From assembly GCF_016907845.1 (NCBI RefSeq), contig NZ_JAFBCS010000001.1:1674001-1738000 (forward strand): a stretch of DNA of 64,000 nt, given 5' to 3'. The DNA comes from Arcanobacterium pluranimalium (lineage in GTDB: Bacteria; Actinomycetota; Actinomycetes; Actinomycetales; Actinomycetaceae). The notes beneath the pieces were generated by a model. It saw nothing but the letters and a program-made list of their open reading frames with translations. It did no database searches and was not told the origin of the DNA. Shown one piece after another: positions 25,437 through 34,289 of this stretch (the first letter of the stretch is position 1; each line of letters begins with the position of its first letter). Both the position numbers and the translations under genes were made by a program.

Positions 25437-26033
25437 CTACCAGGAAGCACCATCTTCATCCGTATGGTTGACAGAATCCATCGCTTTTCCAATGACGTCA
25501 GGAGAAAATCCGCGCCGCGCAAGCGCACCATAAATACGCCGCCGTGCTACTTCTTGATCAAGTCGCGCATTTGCACGCATTTTTTTGCGCACAAATTGCA
25601 CAGCGCTGTGGTATTCATCCGAATCCGACACTTGGGTCAGTGCTTGTTCAGCTAAATCGCCAGTTATTCCACGATTTCTTAACTCTTCACGAAGCTTCCG
25701 CCGCGACGTACTCTTCTCAGCAAAACGTAAACGCACAAATGACTGTGCATATTTCGAATCGTTGATCAGATCAGCTTCCAAAAATCGGGCAATCGTAGTA
25801 TCGATAACTTCAGCTGGCACATCTCGCCTCGCTAAGGCGTCTCGAAGCTGCTTTTCTGAGCGGTCTGCCATTCCAAGTTGCCGATACACGATATCTCTGG
25901 CCAAAGAATGCCACTCTTCTTCTGTGCGAGCTTCATTTCTCGCACGACGCCGCTCCTGGGCTTCCTGCGGGGAAAGCCGCTTTTTACGGCGCTTTCCCCG
26001 CAGGAAATCTGCTTCTTCAGCATAATTAACCAT
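25437..26033 (-). CDS. recX: RecX, RecA modulator
   Basis: Small basic, helical protein that inhibits RecA filament extension. 198 aa with the three-helix repeats of the family (ARDIVYRQLGMADRSEKQLRDALARR, FLEADLINDSKYAQSFVRLR, IYGALARRGFSPDVIGKAM). The N-terminal 40 residues are strongly charged (GKRRKKRLSPQEAQERRRARNEA written in parts: GKRRKKRLS, PQEAQERRRAR). It starts 5 bp after the recA stop. A 16-bp perfect stem lies within its first codons and probably lowers its expression relative to recA. Confidence 0.93.
   Translation of the reverse strand: MVNYAEEADFLRGKRRKKRLSPQEAQERRRARNEARTEEEWHSLARDIVYRQLGMADRSEKQLRDALARRDVPAEVIDTTIARFLEADLINDSKYAQSFVRLRFAEKSTSRRKLREELRNRGITGDLAEQALTQVSDSDEYHSAVQFVRKKMRANARLDQEVARRRIYGALARRGFSPDVIGKAMDSVNHTDEDGASW
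25962..26006 (-). promoter_or_regulatory. Stem-loop inside the first codons of recX
   Basis: Perfect 16-bp inverted repeat: 25962-25977 pairs with 25991-26006, 13-base loop. On the mRNA it begins 27 bases after the recX start codon and about 33 after the recA stop. There is no U-run, so it is not a standard terminator; an attenuating or translation-damping structure is inferred. Confidence 0.65.
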
Positions 26034-26038
26034 AGTGT

Positions 26039-27073
26039 TTATTCAGCAGCTTCTGATGCCGAATCAGCTTCCGCTCCCAAACCGAGCTTAGTTTTGACCT
26101 TAGCTTCAATTTCTTCAGCGATTTCTGGATTGTCTCTGAGGAACTGGCGGGCTTTTTCTTTACCCTGCCCAAGTTGGTCTCCCTCATAGGTATACCAAGC
26201 TCCAGAACGGTTAACGACGCCGGTATCTACAGCCATATCGATGATTCCACCTTCGATAGAGATACCTTGGCCGTAGAGAATATCAAATTCTGCCTGCTTA
26301 AAAGGCGGAGCCATCTTATTTTTGACGACCTTAACTCGAGTGCGGTTACCCACGGGATTAGAACCCTCTTTGAGTGTCTCCACTCGGCGCACGTCTAGAC
26401 GAACAGAGGAATAGAACTTCAGCGCTTTACCACCAGTGGTTGTTTCAGGATTGCCATAAAAAACGCCAATCTTCTCTCGCAGCTGATTAATAAAGATCGC
26501 CGTAGTTCCTGAGGCTGAGAGTGCTCCGGTGATCTTACGAAGCGCCTGCGACATCAAACGAGCTTGCAAGCCAACGTGCGAATCTCCCATTTCACCCTCA
26601 ATTTCTGCTTTGGGAACCAAGGCTGCCACTGAGTCGATCACAATAATATCGAGCGCACCTGAGCGGATCAGCATATCGGCAATTTCGAGAGCCTGCTCGC
26701 CAGTATCAGGCTGCGCCACAACTAGGGCATCAGTATCTACTCCAAGTTTCTTGGCATATTCTGGATCAAGCGCATGCTCTGCGTCGATAAAAGCAGCAAT
26801 TCCGCCCTCGCGTTGTGCACTTGCCACGGCATGAAGTGCAACAGTAGTTTTTCCAGAGGATTCAGGACCGTAAATCTCAATAATGCGACCACGCGGCAAT
26901 CCGCCAATGCCTAAAGCTATATCAAGTGCAAGAGAACCGGTAGGAATAACTTTTACTTGCTGTGGCGGCGTGTCACCTAACCGCATCGCTGAACCTTTGC
27001 CGAATTGACGGTCAATTTGCCCTAAAGCGACTTCTAGAGCTTTAGAGCGATCTTCAGTTTTCTTTGCAACCAT
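26039..27073 (-). CDS. recA: RecA recombinase
   Basis: Strand-exchange ATPase and SOS co-protease. 344 aa, intein-free. Walker A GPESSGKT (69-76), the motif [23 protein letters not shown] (in parts: [23 protein letters not shown]) covering L2, Walker [14 protein letters not shown], and the acidic C-terminal tail. ATG 27073 is preceded by AAAAGGAAAATC; the open frame upstream runs through the promoter region and is not coding. Two promoters are suggested: one with a LexA box at 27245-27256 and one RecA-NDp-like at 27156-27191, the same dual design as in M. tuberculosis recA. Confidence 0.98.
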   Translation of the reverse strand: MVAKKTEDRSKALEVALGQIDRQFGKGSAMRLGDTPPQQVKVIPTGSLALDIALGIGGLPRGRIIEIYGPESSGKTTVALHAVASAQREGGIAAFIDAEHALDPEYAKKLGVDTDALVVAQPDTGEQALEIADMLIRSGALDIIVIDSVAALVPKAEIEGEMGDSHVGLQARLMSQALRKITGALSASGTTAIFINQLREKIGVFYGNPETTTGGKALKFYSSVRLDVRRVETLKEGSNPVGNRTRVKVVKNKMAPPFKQAEFDILYGQGISIEGGIIDMAVDTGVVNRSGAWYTYEGDQLGQGKEKARQFLRDNPEIAEEIEAKVKTKLGLGAEADSASEAAE

Positions 27074-27155
27074 GATTTTCCTTTTACTAGGCATACTGAG
27101 CGGATAGAACAGGTCTTGATGGAGCTCGCTCTCTCCGAACGACTTTCCATGTACT

Positions 27156-27191
27156 ACGTTAAGCCCGACCTCCTGCCAAAAATCGTTGCCG
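27156..27191 (-). promoter_or_regulatory. RecA-NDp-like promoter (copy B) of recA
   Basis: Minus strand: CGGCAAC then GATTTTTGGCAGGA (27191-27171), 9 bp, then TAACGT (27161-27156). Predicted leader about 75 bases. The core TTGGCAGGA resembles the mycobacterial TTGTCRGTG element, which is followed by TANNNT. Confidence 0.7.
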
Positions 27192-27244
27192 ATTCCATTT
27201 GTGGAAAACGTTGACGATTTCCGAAGTACAGGAAAAGCGTATCC

Positions 27245-27256
27245 GAACATTCGTTC
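27245..27256. promoter_or_regulatory. LexA box of recA
   Basis: GAACATTCGTTC, perfect half-sites within CGAAC-N4-GTTCG, 172 bp before the recA start. With the NDp-like promoter and the terminator below it explains the 374-bp gene-free stretch 27074-27447. Confidence 0.85.
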
Positions 27257-27385
27257 GAATAAAATTCGACACGCTCAAAATATCAACTAGCCACCAAACA
27301 CTCCCACAATTTCACAAAGACCCCCATTTTCTTACGCAAAGCACGCCCACATTTTCTGCCACAAAGAACTCCCGTATGTTCATGC

Positions 27386-27424
27386 GAAAAAGGTATGGAG
27401 AGCATTTCAACACTCTCCACACCT
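27386..27424 (-). terminator. Terminator after the DUF3046 gene
   Basis: Minus-strand 12-bp stem (27413-27424 with 27391-27402, one G-U pair), 10-base loop, followed by TTTTTCGC. It separates the clgR-DUF3046 unit from recA. Confidence 0.8.
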
Positions 27425-27447
27425 TTTCGTTCTATCAAGGAATAGAG

Positions 27448-27690
27448 CTACTTAGCTCTGACATTACGTTCATCTTTAGGATCGATCCTATGCAGATAAA
27501 CGAACGATTCTGGCAGATCCATCGCAAGAACTATTGCTTTCCAAATCTTCAATGGACTAACACCAGCAGCTAGCGCTTCTTGGGCAGTCACATTACCAAG
27601 ATCGACCAAAACCAAGTCTTGAACGAGGGAACGTCCACGCCCATCCGGAAAGGCACGATCCAGAACTGCCCAAAATTCAGTATGTTTCAT
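27448..27690 (-). CDS. DUF3046 family protein
   Basis: 80-aa actinobacterial protein of unknown function, nearly always found between clgR and recA. Typical pattern KHTEFWAVLDRAF at the start, then LVLVDLGNVTAQEALAAGVSPLKIWKAIV. No membrane segment or signal. Its ATG overlaps the clgR stop (TAATG). It may influence ClgR or RecA by context only. Confidence 0.88.
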   Translation of the reverse strand: MKHTEFWAVLDRAFPDGRGRSLVQDLVLVDLGNVTAQEALAAGVSPLKIWKAIVLAMDLPESFVYLHRIDPKDERNVRAK

Positions 27691-28058
27691 TAGCCCCGCA
27701 TAGCAGCGAGTTCAGCTGCAACCAACGATTCTGGAACCGAGTCTGGAATCTGAACAGCTGGTTGCGGGCGACGCATAATTGGAGGAATGCGACCCTCTAC
27801 CCGATCTACTCGGTCAGCAACCAGTCGAAGCACATGGCTCAGAGGAACGTTAAGCGCATGGCAGATCGAATCCAACAATTCCGACGAAGCCTCTTTTTGC
27901 CCACGCTCAACCTCAGAAAGATATCCGAGCGATACACGTGCATCGGAAGATACCTCACGAAGGGTGCGACCTTGACGCTGACGATACTCGCGCAATACAT
28001 CACCCAGCTCACGACGAAGCAGTGCTGACTCGTTACGCATTTCCGAATTCATTGTCAT
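27690..28058 (-). CDS. clgR: ClgR-type helix-turn-helix transcriptional activator
   Basis: XRE-family regulator of the ClgR/PopR group, which activates clp protease and some DNA-repair genes in Actinobacteria. HTH in [20 protein letters not shown] then [21 protein letters not shown]-terminal part [22 protein letters not shown]. In relatives ClgR is degraded by ClpP through its C-terminal residues; here the tail is [11 protein letters not shown], hydrophobic and compatible with that. Start ATG 28058 (122 aa) is chosen on family length and GGAAGAG upstream; the frame is open to ATG 28127. Confidence 0.88.
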   Translation of the reverse strand: MTMNSEMRNESALLRRELGDVLREYRQRQGRTLREVSSDARVSLGYLSEVERGQKEASSELLDSICHALNVPLSHVLRLVADRVDRVEGRIPPIMRRPQPAVQIPDSVPESLVAAELAAMRG

Positions 28059-28177
28059 TTCGTTCACTCTTCCTAGATCCGCTACGCGAGAAGATCTCGC
28101 TTCACACTTTCTATAACGTTCTGACATGAGTTATATTCCCACTCTAAGCTGTAAATTGTCTGTGAATGAGAAAAATT

Positions 28178-28765
28178 TCAAGAGAAAAATTTACCATTTC
28201 CTTGAAATTCAGCCGATAAAGCCTTAAGTCCCACCCAAACTGTGACATCTCTCACATATTTTCGATTTCCTGAAATGCTTCCTTGCCAGTATGCCCTCCG
28301 ATCAGGTGTTTTAATGCCGATAAAAACCGTTCCAGCAGGTTTCCCTTCTGCTGGTCCCGGTCCCGCAACACCCGTCGTCGCAATCGAAAAATCAGCGCAA
28401 TAAATCCGACTCGCACCTGCGGCCATTTGCATCGCAACCACTGCGTCAACAGCGCCACGACTTTTCAAAAGATCCGAATCTACACCTAAAATCTGTGCTT
28501 TTGCCTCACTCGCATAGGTCACAGCAGATCCGCGAAAAACTGCCGATGCTCCCGGCACACTCACAAAAGCATCGGCAAGACGCCCGCCCGTCAGCGATTC
28601 TGCGCAAGCAATCGAGACGCCGAAACGCTGCGCTTGCACAAGTACCTGCTGCGCAAGACTCCGAGACTGTTCGCGCACGTCAAAGCCCGCTTCGCATACG
28701 CCTTTCTCCGCACAGAGCAAAGCATCTATTTCGGGGAGAAAAATACGATCGTCGCTCATCATCAC
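28178..28765 (-). CDS. pncC: CinA-family nicotinamide-nucleotide amidohydrolase (PncC-type)
   Basis: Deamidates NMN to NaMN, recycling NMN from DNA ligase. 195 aa, only the CinA C-terminal domain. Motifs SIACAESLTGGRLADAFVSV, GSAVTYASEAKAQILGV, AVVAMQMAAGASRIYCADFS and IATTGVAGPGPAEGKPAGTVF. The N-terminal 35 residues are unrelated to the domain. Starts 16 bp after pgsA; typical pgsA-cinA-clgR-recA order. Confidence 0.9.
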   Translation of the reverse strand: MMMSDDRIFLPEIDALLCAEKGVCEAGFDVREQSRSLAQQVLVQAQRFGVSIACAESLTGGRLADAFVSVPGASAVFRGSAVTYASEAKAQILGVDSDLLKSRGAVDAVVAMQMAAGASRIYCADFSIATTGVAGPGPAEGKPAGTVFIGIKTPDRRAYWQGSISGNRKYVRDVTVWVGLKALSAEFQGNGKFFS

Positions 28766-28781
28766 TTACTAAGCCACAAAG

Positions 28782-29375
28782 TCACTTGCTCAGCCGCGAA
28801 AGCCGCATTGCTTCTCGAATATATTCAACTGCCGACGTAATCGCAAAGACCATAGCGATAGCTAGCAGTCCATAGCTCACATAAATGAGAGTCTGGGCAA
28901 TCGGCCCCTCAATCGGCCCGATACTTTGCCACGGAATCAGTAGACCTGCAATCCCAAACGACTGCGCGACCATCTTAATTTTTCCGCCCTGCCCTGCAGC
29001 CATCACTTTAATCTTGCGCATCATCATGCGCATCAAAGTAATGCCTAGCTCACGCACGATGAAAACAATCGTGACCCACCACCACAAATAACCGTGCCAA
29101 GACAGCAGGATCAACGCCGAAATAATCAGCGCTTTATCCGCGATAGAATCAGCGAGCTTCCCAAAATCAGTAATGAGATTACGCGAGCGCGCATAGTAAC
29201 CATCAAGTTTGTCGGTAATCGCCGCAATAGCAAAAACTACATATGCGATCCACCTATCAGACGTGGAATCTTGCCAAAACACAAAAATGAACACCGGCAC
29301 TAACACCAACCTGATCACAGTCAGTGCATTTGCAAGATTCACCACCGGAACATTATTGTTTTGCTTCTTTACCAC
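28782..29375 (-). CDS. pgsA: PgsA, CDP-diacylglycerol-glycerol-3-phosphate phosphatidyltransferase
   Basis: Integral membrane enzyme of phosphatidylglycerol synthesis. The CDP-alcohol phosphotransferase signature D-x2-DG-x2-AR-x8-G-x3-D-x3-D is complete (DKLDGYYARSR, then DFGKLADSIADKALI). About five to six membrane helices, 197 aa. Located between ftsK and cinA in the same direction, 88 bp after the ftsK stop. Confidence 0.92.
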   Translation of the reverse strand: MVKKQNNNVPVVNLANALTVIRLVLVPVFIFVFWQDSTSDRWIAYVVFAIAAITDKLDGYYARSRNLITDFGKLADSIADKALIISALILLSWHGYLWWWVTIVFIVRELGITLMRMMMRKIKVMAAGQGGKIKMVAQSFGIAGLLIPWQSIGPIEGPIAQTLIYVSYGLLAIAMVFAITSAVEYIREAMRLSRLSK

Positions 29376-29463
29376 ATCTATAAGGTTAGTCTAATTATTG
29401 CGTAACGTCACATAGGCACAGGCAAAAATTTTATAACTTCCAAGATCACAGCTATCAAGGAGT

Positions 29464-32175
29464 CTAGCTACGGCCAGTAAGTTGCCAAGCATCTTCCCCA
29501 GATTCGCCTTCAGGATCGTCGTCGTCATAATAATTTGCAACGATTGTCTTTTCATTCTCAGCCAATGGATCGTGAGCGTAGCGATCATCAGTTTGATAAA
29601 CCACCGTGCGCGATTCTTCTGAATCCCAGTCCTCTTCCCCCGAGGCAAGGTCTTGCGCCACGTCAATGCCTGCATGGCCAGCACTGAATGGTTTGACCTC
29701 CGCATCGGCTTCGCGCGCCACATCAACATCTCCAAAGTCGGCATCTGCGTACCGGTCTTCGGAGTCTGCAGCGGTCGCTTCACCGTGCAGTTGAACATCT
29801 TCGCCTTTAATCAGCGCCAATACATCTGGTAATTGCTCCGGAGTCACCAGCACATCACGCGCCTTAGACCCTTCAGAAGGGCCAACAATCTCACGTGATT
29901 CGAGCAGATCCATCATACGGCCAGCTTTCGCAAAGCCGATGCGCAATTTGCGCTGAAGCATCGAAGTTGATCCAAACTGGGTGTTAACAACAATTTCCGC
30001 AGCTTGCAGCAGCGTTTCGAGATCGTCGCCGATCTCTTCATCAATCTTCTTCTTTTCCGCTTTCGGAATGACGTCATCTCGATATACCGGCTGCATCTGT
30101 GCTTTAACGTGAGTTACCACCGCTTCGATCTCATCTTCATTCACCCAAGCACCCTGCACACGAATCGGCTTCGAAGTGCCCATTGGCATGAACAATGCAT
30201 CACCCATGCCAATGAGCTTTTCAGCTCCCGAAGCGTCCAAAATAACTCGTGAATCGGCCAACGACGAAGTCATAAAGGCAAGACGAGACGGAATATTGGC
30301 TTTGATCAATCCTGTGACGACGTCCACCGACGGCCGCTGGGTAGCAATAACGAGATGGATTCCAGCAGCACGCGCCAGCTGCGTCAATCGTTGAATTGAG
30401 GACTCCACATCGCGCGGAGCAACCATCATCATATCCGCCAACTCGTCAATCACCACAAGGAGGTACGGATATGGCGTAAGTTTGCGTTCAGATCCCTCTT
30501 TAGACGTCACTTTTCCATCGCGAATCGCCTGGTTAAAGTCACTAATATTCTTGTACCCATACGAGGCTAAGTCGTCATAACGCGCATCCATCTCACGCAC
30601 AACCCATTCGAGCGCTTCAGCGGCCTTCTTTGGGTTCGTGATAATAGGCGTAATGAGATGCGGAATTCCAGCATATATGGTCAATTCAACGCGTTTTGGA
30701 TCAACTAAGATCATTCGAACTTGATCCGGTGTAGATCGCATCATAATCGACGTGATCATCGAGTTGATGAATGAGGATTTACCTGCACCTGTAGCGCCGG
30801 CAACCAGCAAATGTGGCATCTTGGCAAGATTCGCCACCACGTATTGGCCGCCGACGTTCTTTCCAATTCCGACGACGAGCGGGTGCGTCTGTTTTCTAGC
30901 CGCCGGCGAACGCAGTACGTCGCCAATCATCACAGTTTCTCGGTCAGCGTTTGGAATCTCAATACCGATAGCTGATTTTCCTGGAATAGGCGAAAGTATT
31001 CGCACGTCAGCAGAAGCTACCGAATAAGCAATATTCTTCGACAGCTGTGTAATACGATCAACTTTCACGCCTGGCCCAAGCTCAACTTCATATTGAGTCA
31101 CCGTTGGTCCACGCGAGAATCCAACCACTTGCGCATCAACGTTGAATTCCGAAAAAACGCGCGTCAAGGCGTCAACCACATCGTCATTCACTTTCGACCG
31201 CTCAAGATGTGGCGGTCCTTCAACCAGCATGTCTAATGATGGAAGAGTGTAAGTGATATTTGAAGACAGTTCCATTTGCTCAGCTGGAGCTGGAACTGGT
31301 TCAGGTTTCGGTGCGCGCAATTCTTTCTTTACTGGCGACGCCGCTACCCGCGTTGGCACCGGAGCGCTCGCTTGCGGAATAGATGTAGCGACTACGGTCG
31401 GCTCTGGAGTTTGAACGACAGTAGCTGCAGCGTCGTCGTCCGCAGGTGCGTCTTGATTCTCAAGTTCAACCTGCGCCCGCCGACCGCGCCGCGGGCGTCG
31501 TGGCTGCTCAGAGACAGCCTCATCAGCAGGTTGATCTGCAGGCTCTTCCGCTTCACTAGCTGAAGATTGTGATTCTGGCTTCTTAGCTTTTGCCCAATCA
31601 ATCAAGTCTCGCACCGAGGTTTCAGTGGCATAAAGCATCGAGTACAAAGCCAGAAGAACGAGAATCGGCACTGCGCCCCAAATCGAGACCAGAACGGCCA
31701 GGCCACCGCCCACAACCCATCCGAGGAGACCACCGCCACCCTCGATAGCTGCAAAGGACGCTGTAGGATCAGGGCAGTCAAATGCGATATGCAAAATACC
31801 TGAAATCGCCACCACGATAAGCGTCAAGGCCAAGGAGAACCGCCGATTATTTCGCGATGTAGCGCGTCTAAAAAGCTTGACGGCCATGCCTACCAAAATA
31901 ATCGGAATAAAGACGGCTAAAACTCCCAGTAAACCAGCCACCACATGATGCAATACATCGAGCAGTAGACCGTCAAGCGCAAACCATTCGCGCAAGGCAA
32001 TAACAATAGCCAGACCAATAAGAACTATTGCCAGTCCATCGTGAGAACGCGGCGAGTCAAAATCCAGCTCCGTTTGCTTTGATGCGCTGGACGACGCCGC
32101 TGCAGACGCTGCGTTGTTACGCTTGCGTCCGCCGTCGTTCTCGTGGGATTGCCCCTTATTGCGTTGCCGAGCCAA
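29464..32175 (-). CDS. ftsK: FtsK/SpoIIIE DNA translocase
   Basis: Pumps chromosome ends through the septum and activates XerCD dimer resolution. N-terminal four membrane helices (about 48-190), a long acidic/Pro-Ala linker (about 200-320), motor domain with Walker A VAGATGAGKSSFINSMI and Walker B LLVVIDELADMMM, and a C-terminal gamma winged helix (GSTSMLQRKLRIGFAKAGRM) that reads KOPS-like sites; an acidic 100-residue tail follows. TTG 32175 has AAGGAG seven bases upstream. It carries the same NDp-like promoter element as recA, suggesting induction by DNA damage. Confidence 0.95.
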   Translation of the reverse strand: MARQRNKGQSHENDGGRKRNNAASAAASSSASKQTELDFDSPRSHDGLAIVLIGLAIVIALREWFALDGLLLDVLHHVVAGLLGVLAVFIPIILVGMAVKLFRRATSRNNRRFSLALTLIVVAISGILHIAFDCPDPTASFAAIEGGGGLLGWVVGGGLAVLVSIWGAVPILVLLALYSMLYATETSVRDLIDWAKAKKPESQSSASEAEEPADQPADEAVSEQPRRPRRGRRAQVELENQDAPADDDAAATVVQTPEPTVVATSIPQASAPVPTRVAASPVKKELRAPKPEPVPAPAEQMELSSNITYTLPSLDMLVEGPPHLERSKVNDDVVDALTRVFSEFNVDAQVVGFSRGPTVTQYEVELGPGVKVDRITQLSKNIAYSVASADVRILSPIPGKSAIGIEIPNADRETVMIGDVLRSPAARKQTHPLVVGIGKNVGGQYVVANLAKMPHLLVAGATGAGKSSFINSMITSIMMRSTPDQVRMILVDPKRVELTIYAGIPHLITPIITNPKKAAEALEWVVREMDARYDDLASYGYKNISDFNQAIRDGKVTSKEGSERKLTPYPYLLVVIDELADMMMVAPRDVESSIQRLTQLARAAGIHLVIATQRPSVDVVTGLIKANIPSRLAFMTSSLADSRVILDASGAEKLIGMGDALFMPMGTSKPIRVQGAWVNEDEIEAVVTHVKAQMQPVYRDDVIPKAEKKKIDEEIGDDLETLLQAAEIVVNTQFGSTSMLQRKLRIGFAKAGRMMDLLESREIVGPSEGSKARDVLVTPEQLPDVLALIKGEDVQLHGEATAADSEDRYADADFGDVDVAREADAEVKPFSAGHAGIDVAQDLASGEEDWDSEESRTVVYQTDDRYAHDPLAENEKTIVANYYDDDDPEGESGEDAWQLTGRS

Positions 32176-32220
32176 GTTTAACTCCTTGTGTAAATGCTGC
32201 TATCCGGTATGGGCATAACT

Positions 32221-32256
32221 ACTCTACAGCCTAAGTCCTGCCAAAAATCCTTGCCG
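32221..32256 (-). promoter_or_regulatory. RecA-NDp-like promoter (copy C) of ftsK
   Basis: Minus strand: CGGCAAG then GATTTTTGGCAGGA (32256-32236), 9 bp, then TAGAGT (32226-32221); 20 of 21 bases equal the recA copy. Predicted leader about 40 bases. The rest of 32260-32460 holds only a GCCTGC/GCAGGC stem near 32411-32434 downstream of rnj. Confidence 0.65.
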
Positions 32257-32460
32257 GATCACCACGCCGAAACGCTCAAGATCGGACGATTTCACATTTA
32301 GTTAAATGAGTCCGCAGCCGATTGAGAGTTCGTCTCATCGCGAGCCAATCTGCCCAACCATGAGTGTACGGAGCAGATTTAGCCTGCTCAGATGGGTCGT
32401 CAATAGCCGCCTGCACAAGCATTGCAGCAGGCACACCAAATCACCCCAAATTCAAAGCGT

Positions 32461-34137
32461 TCAGGCTTCAATGACAGTTGGAATAATCATTGGAGAGCGC
32501 CGCAGTTTCCGCGCAGCCCACCGGCCAATTACTCGGCGCATCGCCTGCTGCATCTGATAAGCATCTGCACTCTCGTTTTGAACGGCCTTCTCAAGCGCAT
32601 CTTTAACATCAGGTAAGATCTCATCAAATACCGAGTCGTCCTCAGCCATACCGCGCGCCTGAATATGCGGACCGGTAATCACCGTTCGCTCTTGCGCGTC
32701 AACGACAGCGAAAATCGCAATAAAACCCTCCTGGCCGAGCGTGCGACGATCAGTGAGCTCGGCTTCGCCAATTTCGCCCACCGAAGAACCGTCCACAAAC
32801 ACATAACCACACGGAACTTTGCCCACAACGTGCGCTACGCCGTCGTGAAGATCAATGACGCTACCGTCCTCACACAATAGTACGTTCTCAGCCGGAACTC
32901 CGGTCTTCACCGCCAAAGACCCGTTTGCTACCAGATGGCGCGCCTCACCATGAATCGGCATGACGTTAACCGGTTCGACGATATTATAGGCGTAAAGCAA
33001 CTCCCCCTGCGCCGAGTGACCCGATACATGCACAGCAGCATTACCTTGATGAACCACTCGCGCACCGAGTTTCGTCAAGCCATTAATCAGCCGGAACACA
33101 GAGTTTTCGTTTCCTGGAATGAGCGACGACGCGAAAATCACCGTATCGCCTGGGCCGACGCCGATACGCTTGTGCGTTCCAGAGGCAATACGCGCCAAAA
33201 CAGCCATCGGTTCGCCTTGCGATCCAGTGGACATAAAAACTCGCTGATGATCAGGAACAGATTCGATATCTTTCATATCGATCAAGGTTTGCGGCGGCAC
33301 GGTGAGGTAGCCAAGCTCAGCTGCAATACCCATATTTCGAACCATGGAACGACCCACAAAGCAGACTTTGCGATGATACTTCGCAGCCGCGTCAAGCACC
33401 TGCTGAACCCGGTGCACATGCGAAGCGAAAGATGCAACCACAATCTGCCCAGTAGCCTGCGCAAACACCGACTCCAGAACTGGTCCAATTTCTCCTTCAG
33501 AGCGCACAAACCCTGGGACTTCCGCATTCGTAGAGTCCACCATGAAAAGATCCACGCCCTCTTCACCTGCACGCGCAAAAGCTCGCAAATCGGTGATACG
33601 CCCATCAAGCGGCAATTGATCCATTTTGAAATCGCCCGTAATCAAAATATTGCCACCTGCAGAACGCATAAACACTGCTAAGGCGTCCGGAATCGAGTGA
33701 TTCACCGCAATGAACTCACATTCAAATGCGCCAATTTGCTCAATATCGCCTTCTTTAACCACCATCGAAAAAGGCGTAATGCGATGCTCAGCTAATTTTG
33801 CTTCGACTAAAGCAATCGTCAGCTGCGAGCCAATAATCGGAATATCTTTGCGCAAACGCAGTAAATACGGCACTGCACCGATATGATCCTCATGACCGTG
33901 AGTCAAAATAATACCATCGACGTCGTCTAATCGATCTTCGATGTACTCAAAATCTGGAAGAATCAGATCCACTCCTGGCTGGTTCTCCTCAGGAAAAAGC
34001 ACTCCACAATCAACAATGAGTAGGCGTCCGTTACATTCGAATACGGTCATGTTGCGACCGATATCTCCCAGCCCACCTAAAGGGACGATTCGTACTGTAT
34101 CCGGCTTAATTTCTGGAGGCGTATTTTGTTTACTCAC
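32461..34137 (-). CDS. rnj: Ribonuclease J
   Basis: Metallo-beta-lactamase/beta-CASP ribonuclease acting as 5' exonuclease and endonuclease in mRNA decay and rRNA maturation. Zinc motif LTHGHEDHIGAVPYLL (HxHxDH), GDFKMDQ, DSTNAE, the beta-CASP core FASHVHRVQQVLDAA and HVSGHSAQGELLYA. 558 aa, normal; the C-terminal domain ends KLRRSPMIIPTVIEA. GTG 34137 directly follows AAAAAGG, so initiation may be inefficient or leaderless. Downstream of dapA after a gap with tandem repeats. Confidence 0.95.
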   Translation of the reverse strand: MSKQNTPPEIKPDTVRIVPLGGLGDIGRNMTVFECNGRLLIVDCGVLFPEENQPGVDLILPDFEYIEDRLDDVDGIILTHGHEDHIGAVPYLLRLRKDIPIIGSQLTIALVEAKLAEHRITPFSMVVKEGDIEQIGAFECEFIAVNHSIPDALAVFMRSAGGNILITGDFKMDQLPLDGRITDLRAFARAGEEGVDLFMVDSTNAEVPGFVRSEGEIGPVLESVFAQATGQIVVASFASHVHRVQQVLDAAAKYHRKVCFVGRSMVRNMGIAAELGYLTVPPQTLIDMKDIESVPDHQRVFMSTGSQGEPMAVLARIASGTHKRIGVGPGDTVIFASSLIPGNENSVFRLINGLTKLGARVVHQGNAAVHVSGHSAQGELLYAYNIVEPVNVMPIHGEARHLVANGSLAVKTGVPAENVLLCEDGSVIDLHDGVAHVVGKVPCGYVFVDGSSVGEIGEAELTDRRTLGQEGFIAIFAVVDAQERTVITGPHIQARGMAEDDSVFDEILPDVKDALEKAVQNESADAYQMQQAMRRVIGRWAARKLRRSPMIIPTVIEA

Positions 34138-34218
34138 CTTTTTATTATCTCACAATGCCGATTGCACACATAGCTCAGGCAGAAGAAAATCGGCAACACA
34201 CTAACCGATCCTCTACCG

Positions 34219-34289
34219 AAGAAATATCTCTATCTAAGAAATACCTCTACCCAAGAGCAGCCGAGGCGTCAAGAGCAGCTGAGATATCT
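34219..34289. repeat. Degenerate 17-19-bp tandem repeat after dapA
   Basis: Four units: two related AAGAAATA[T/C]CTCTA[T/C]C copies (34219, 34236) and two related AAGAGCAGC[C/T]GAG copies (34253, 34271). The last unit overlaps the dapA stop codon. Confidence 0.6.

Noticed and set aside
27074-27250. 59-codon N-terminal extension of RecA
   Set aside because: It covers the LexA box and the NDp-like promoter; RecA proteins start at the position of ATG 27073.
32401-32460. Intrinsic terminator after rnj
   Set aside because: A GCCTGC/GCAGGC stem is present but there is no U-run.
32935-33681. 248-codon plus-strand open frame opposite rnj
   Set aside because: Antisense to the conserved RNase J core; His-rich composition is a strand artefact.
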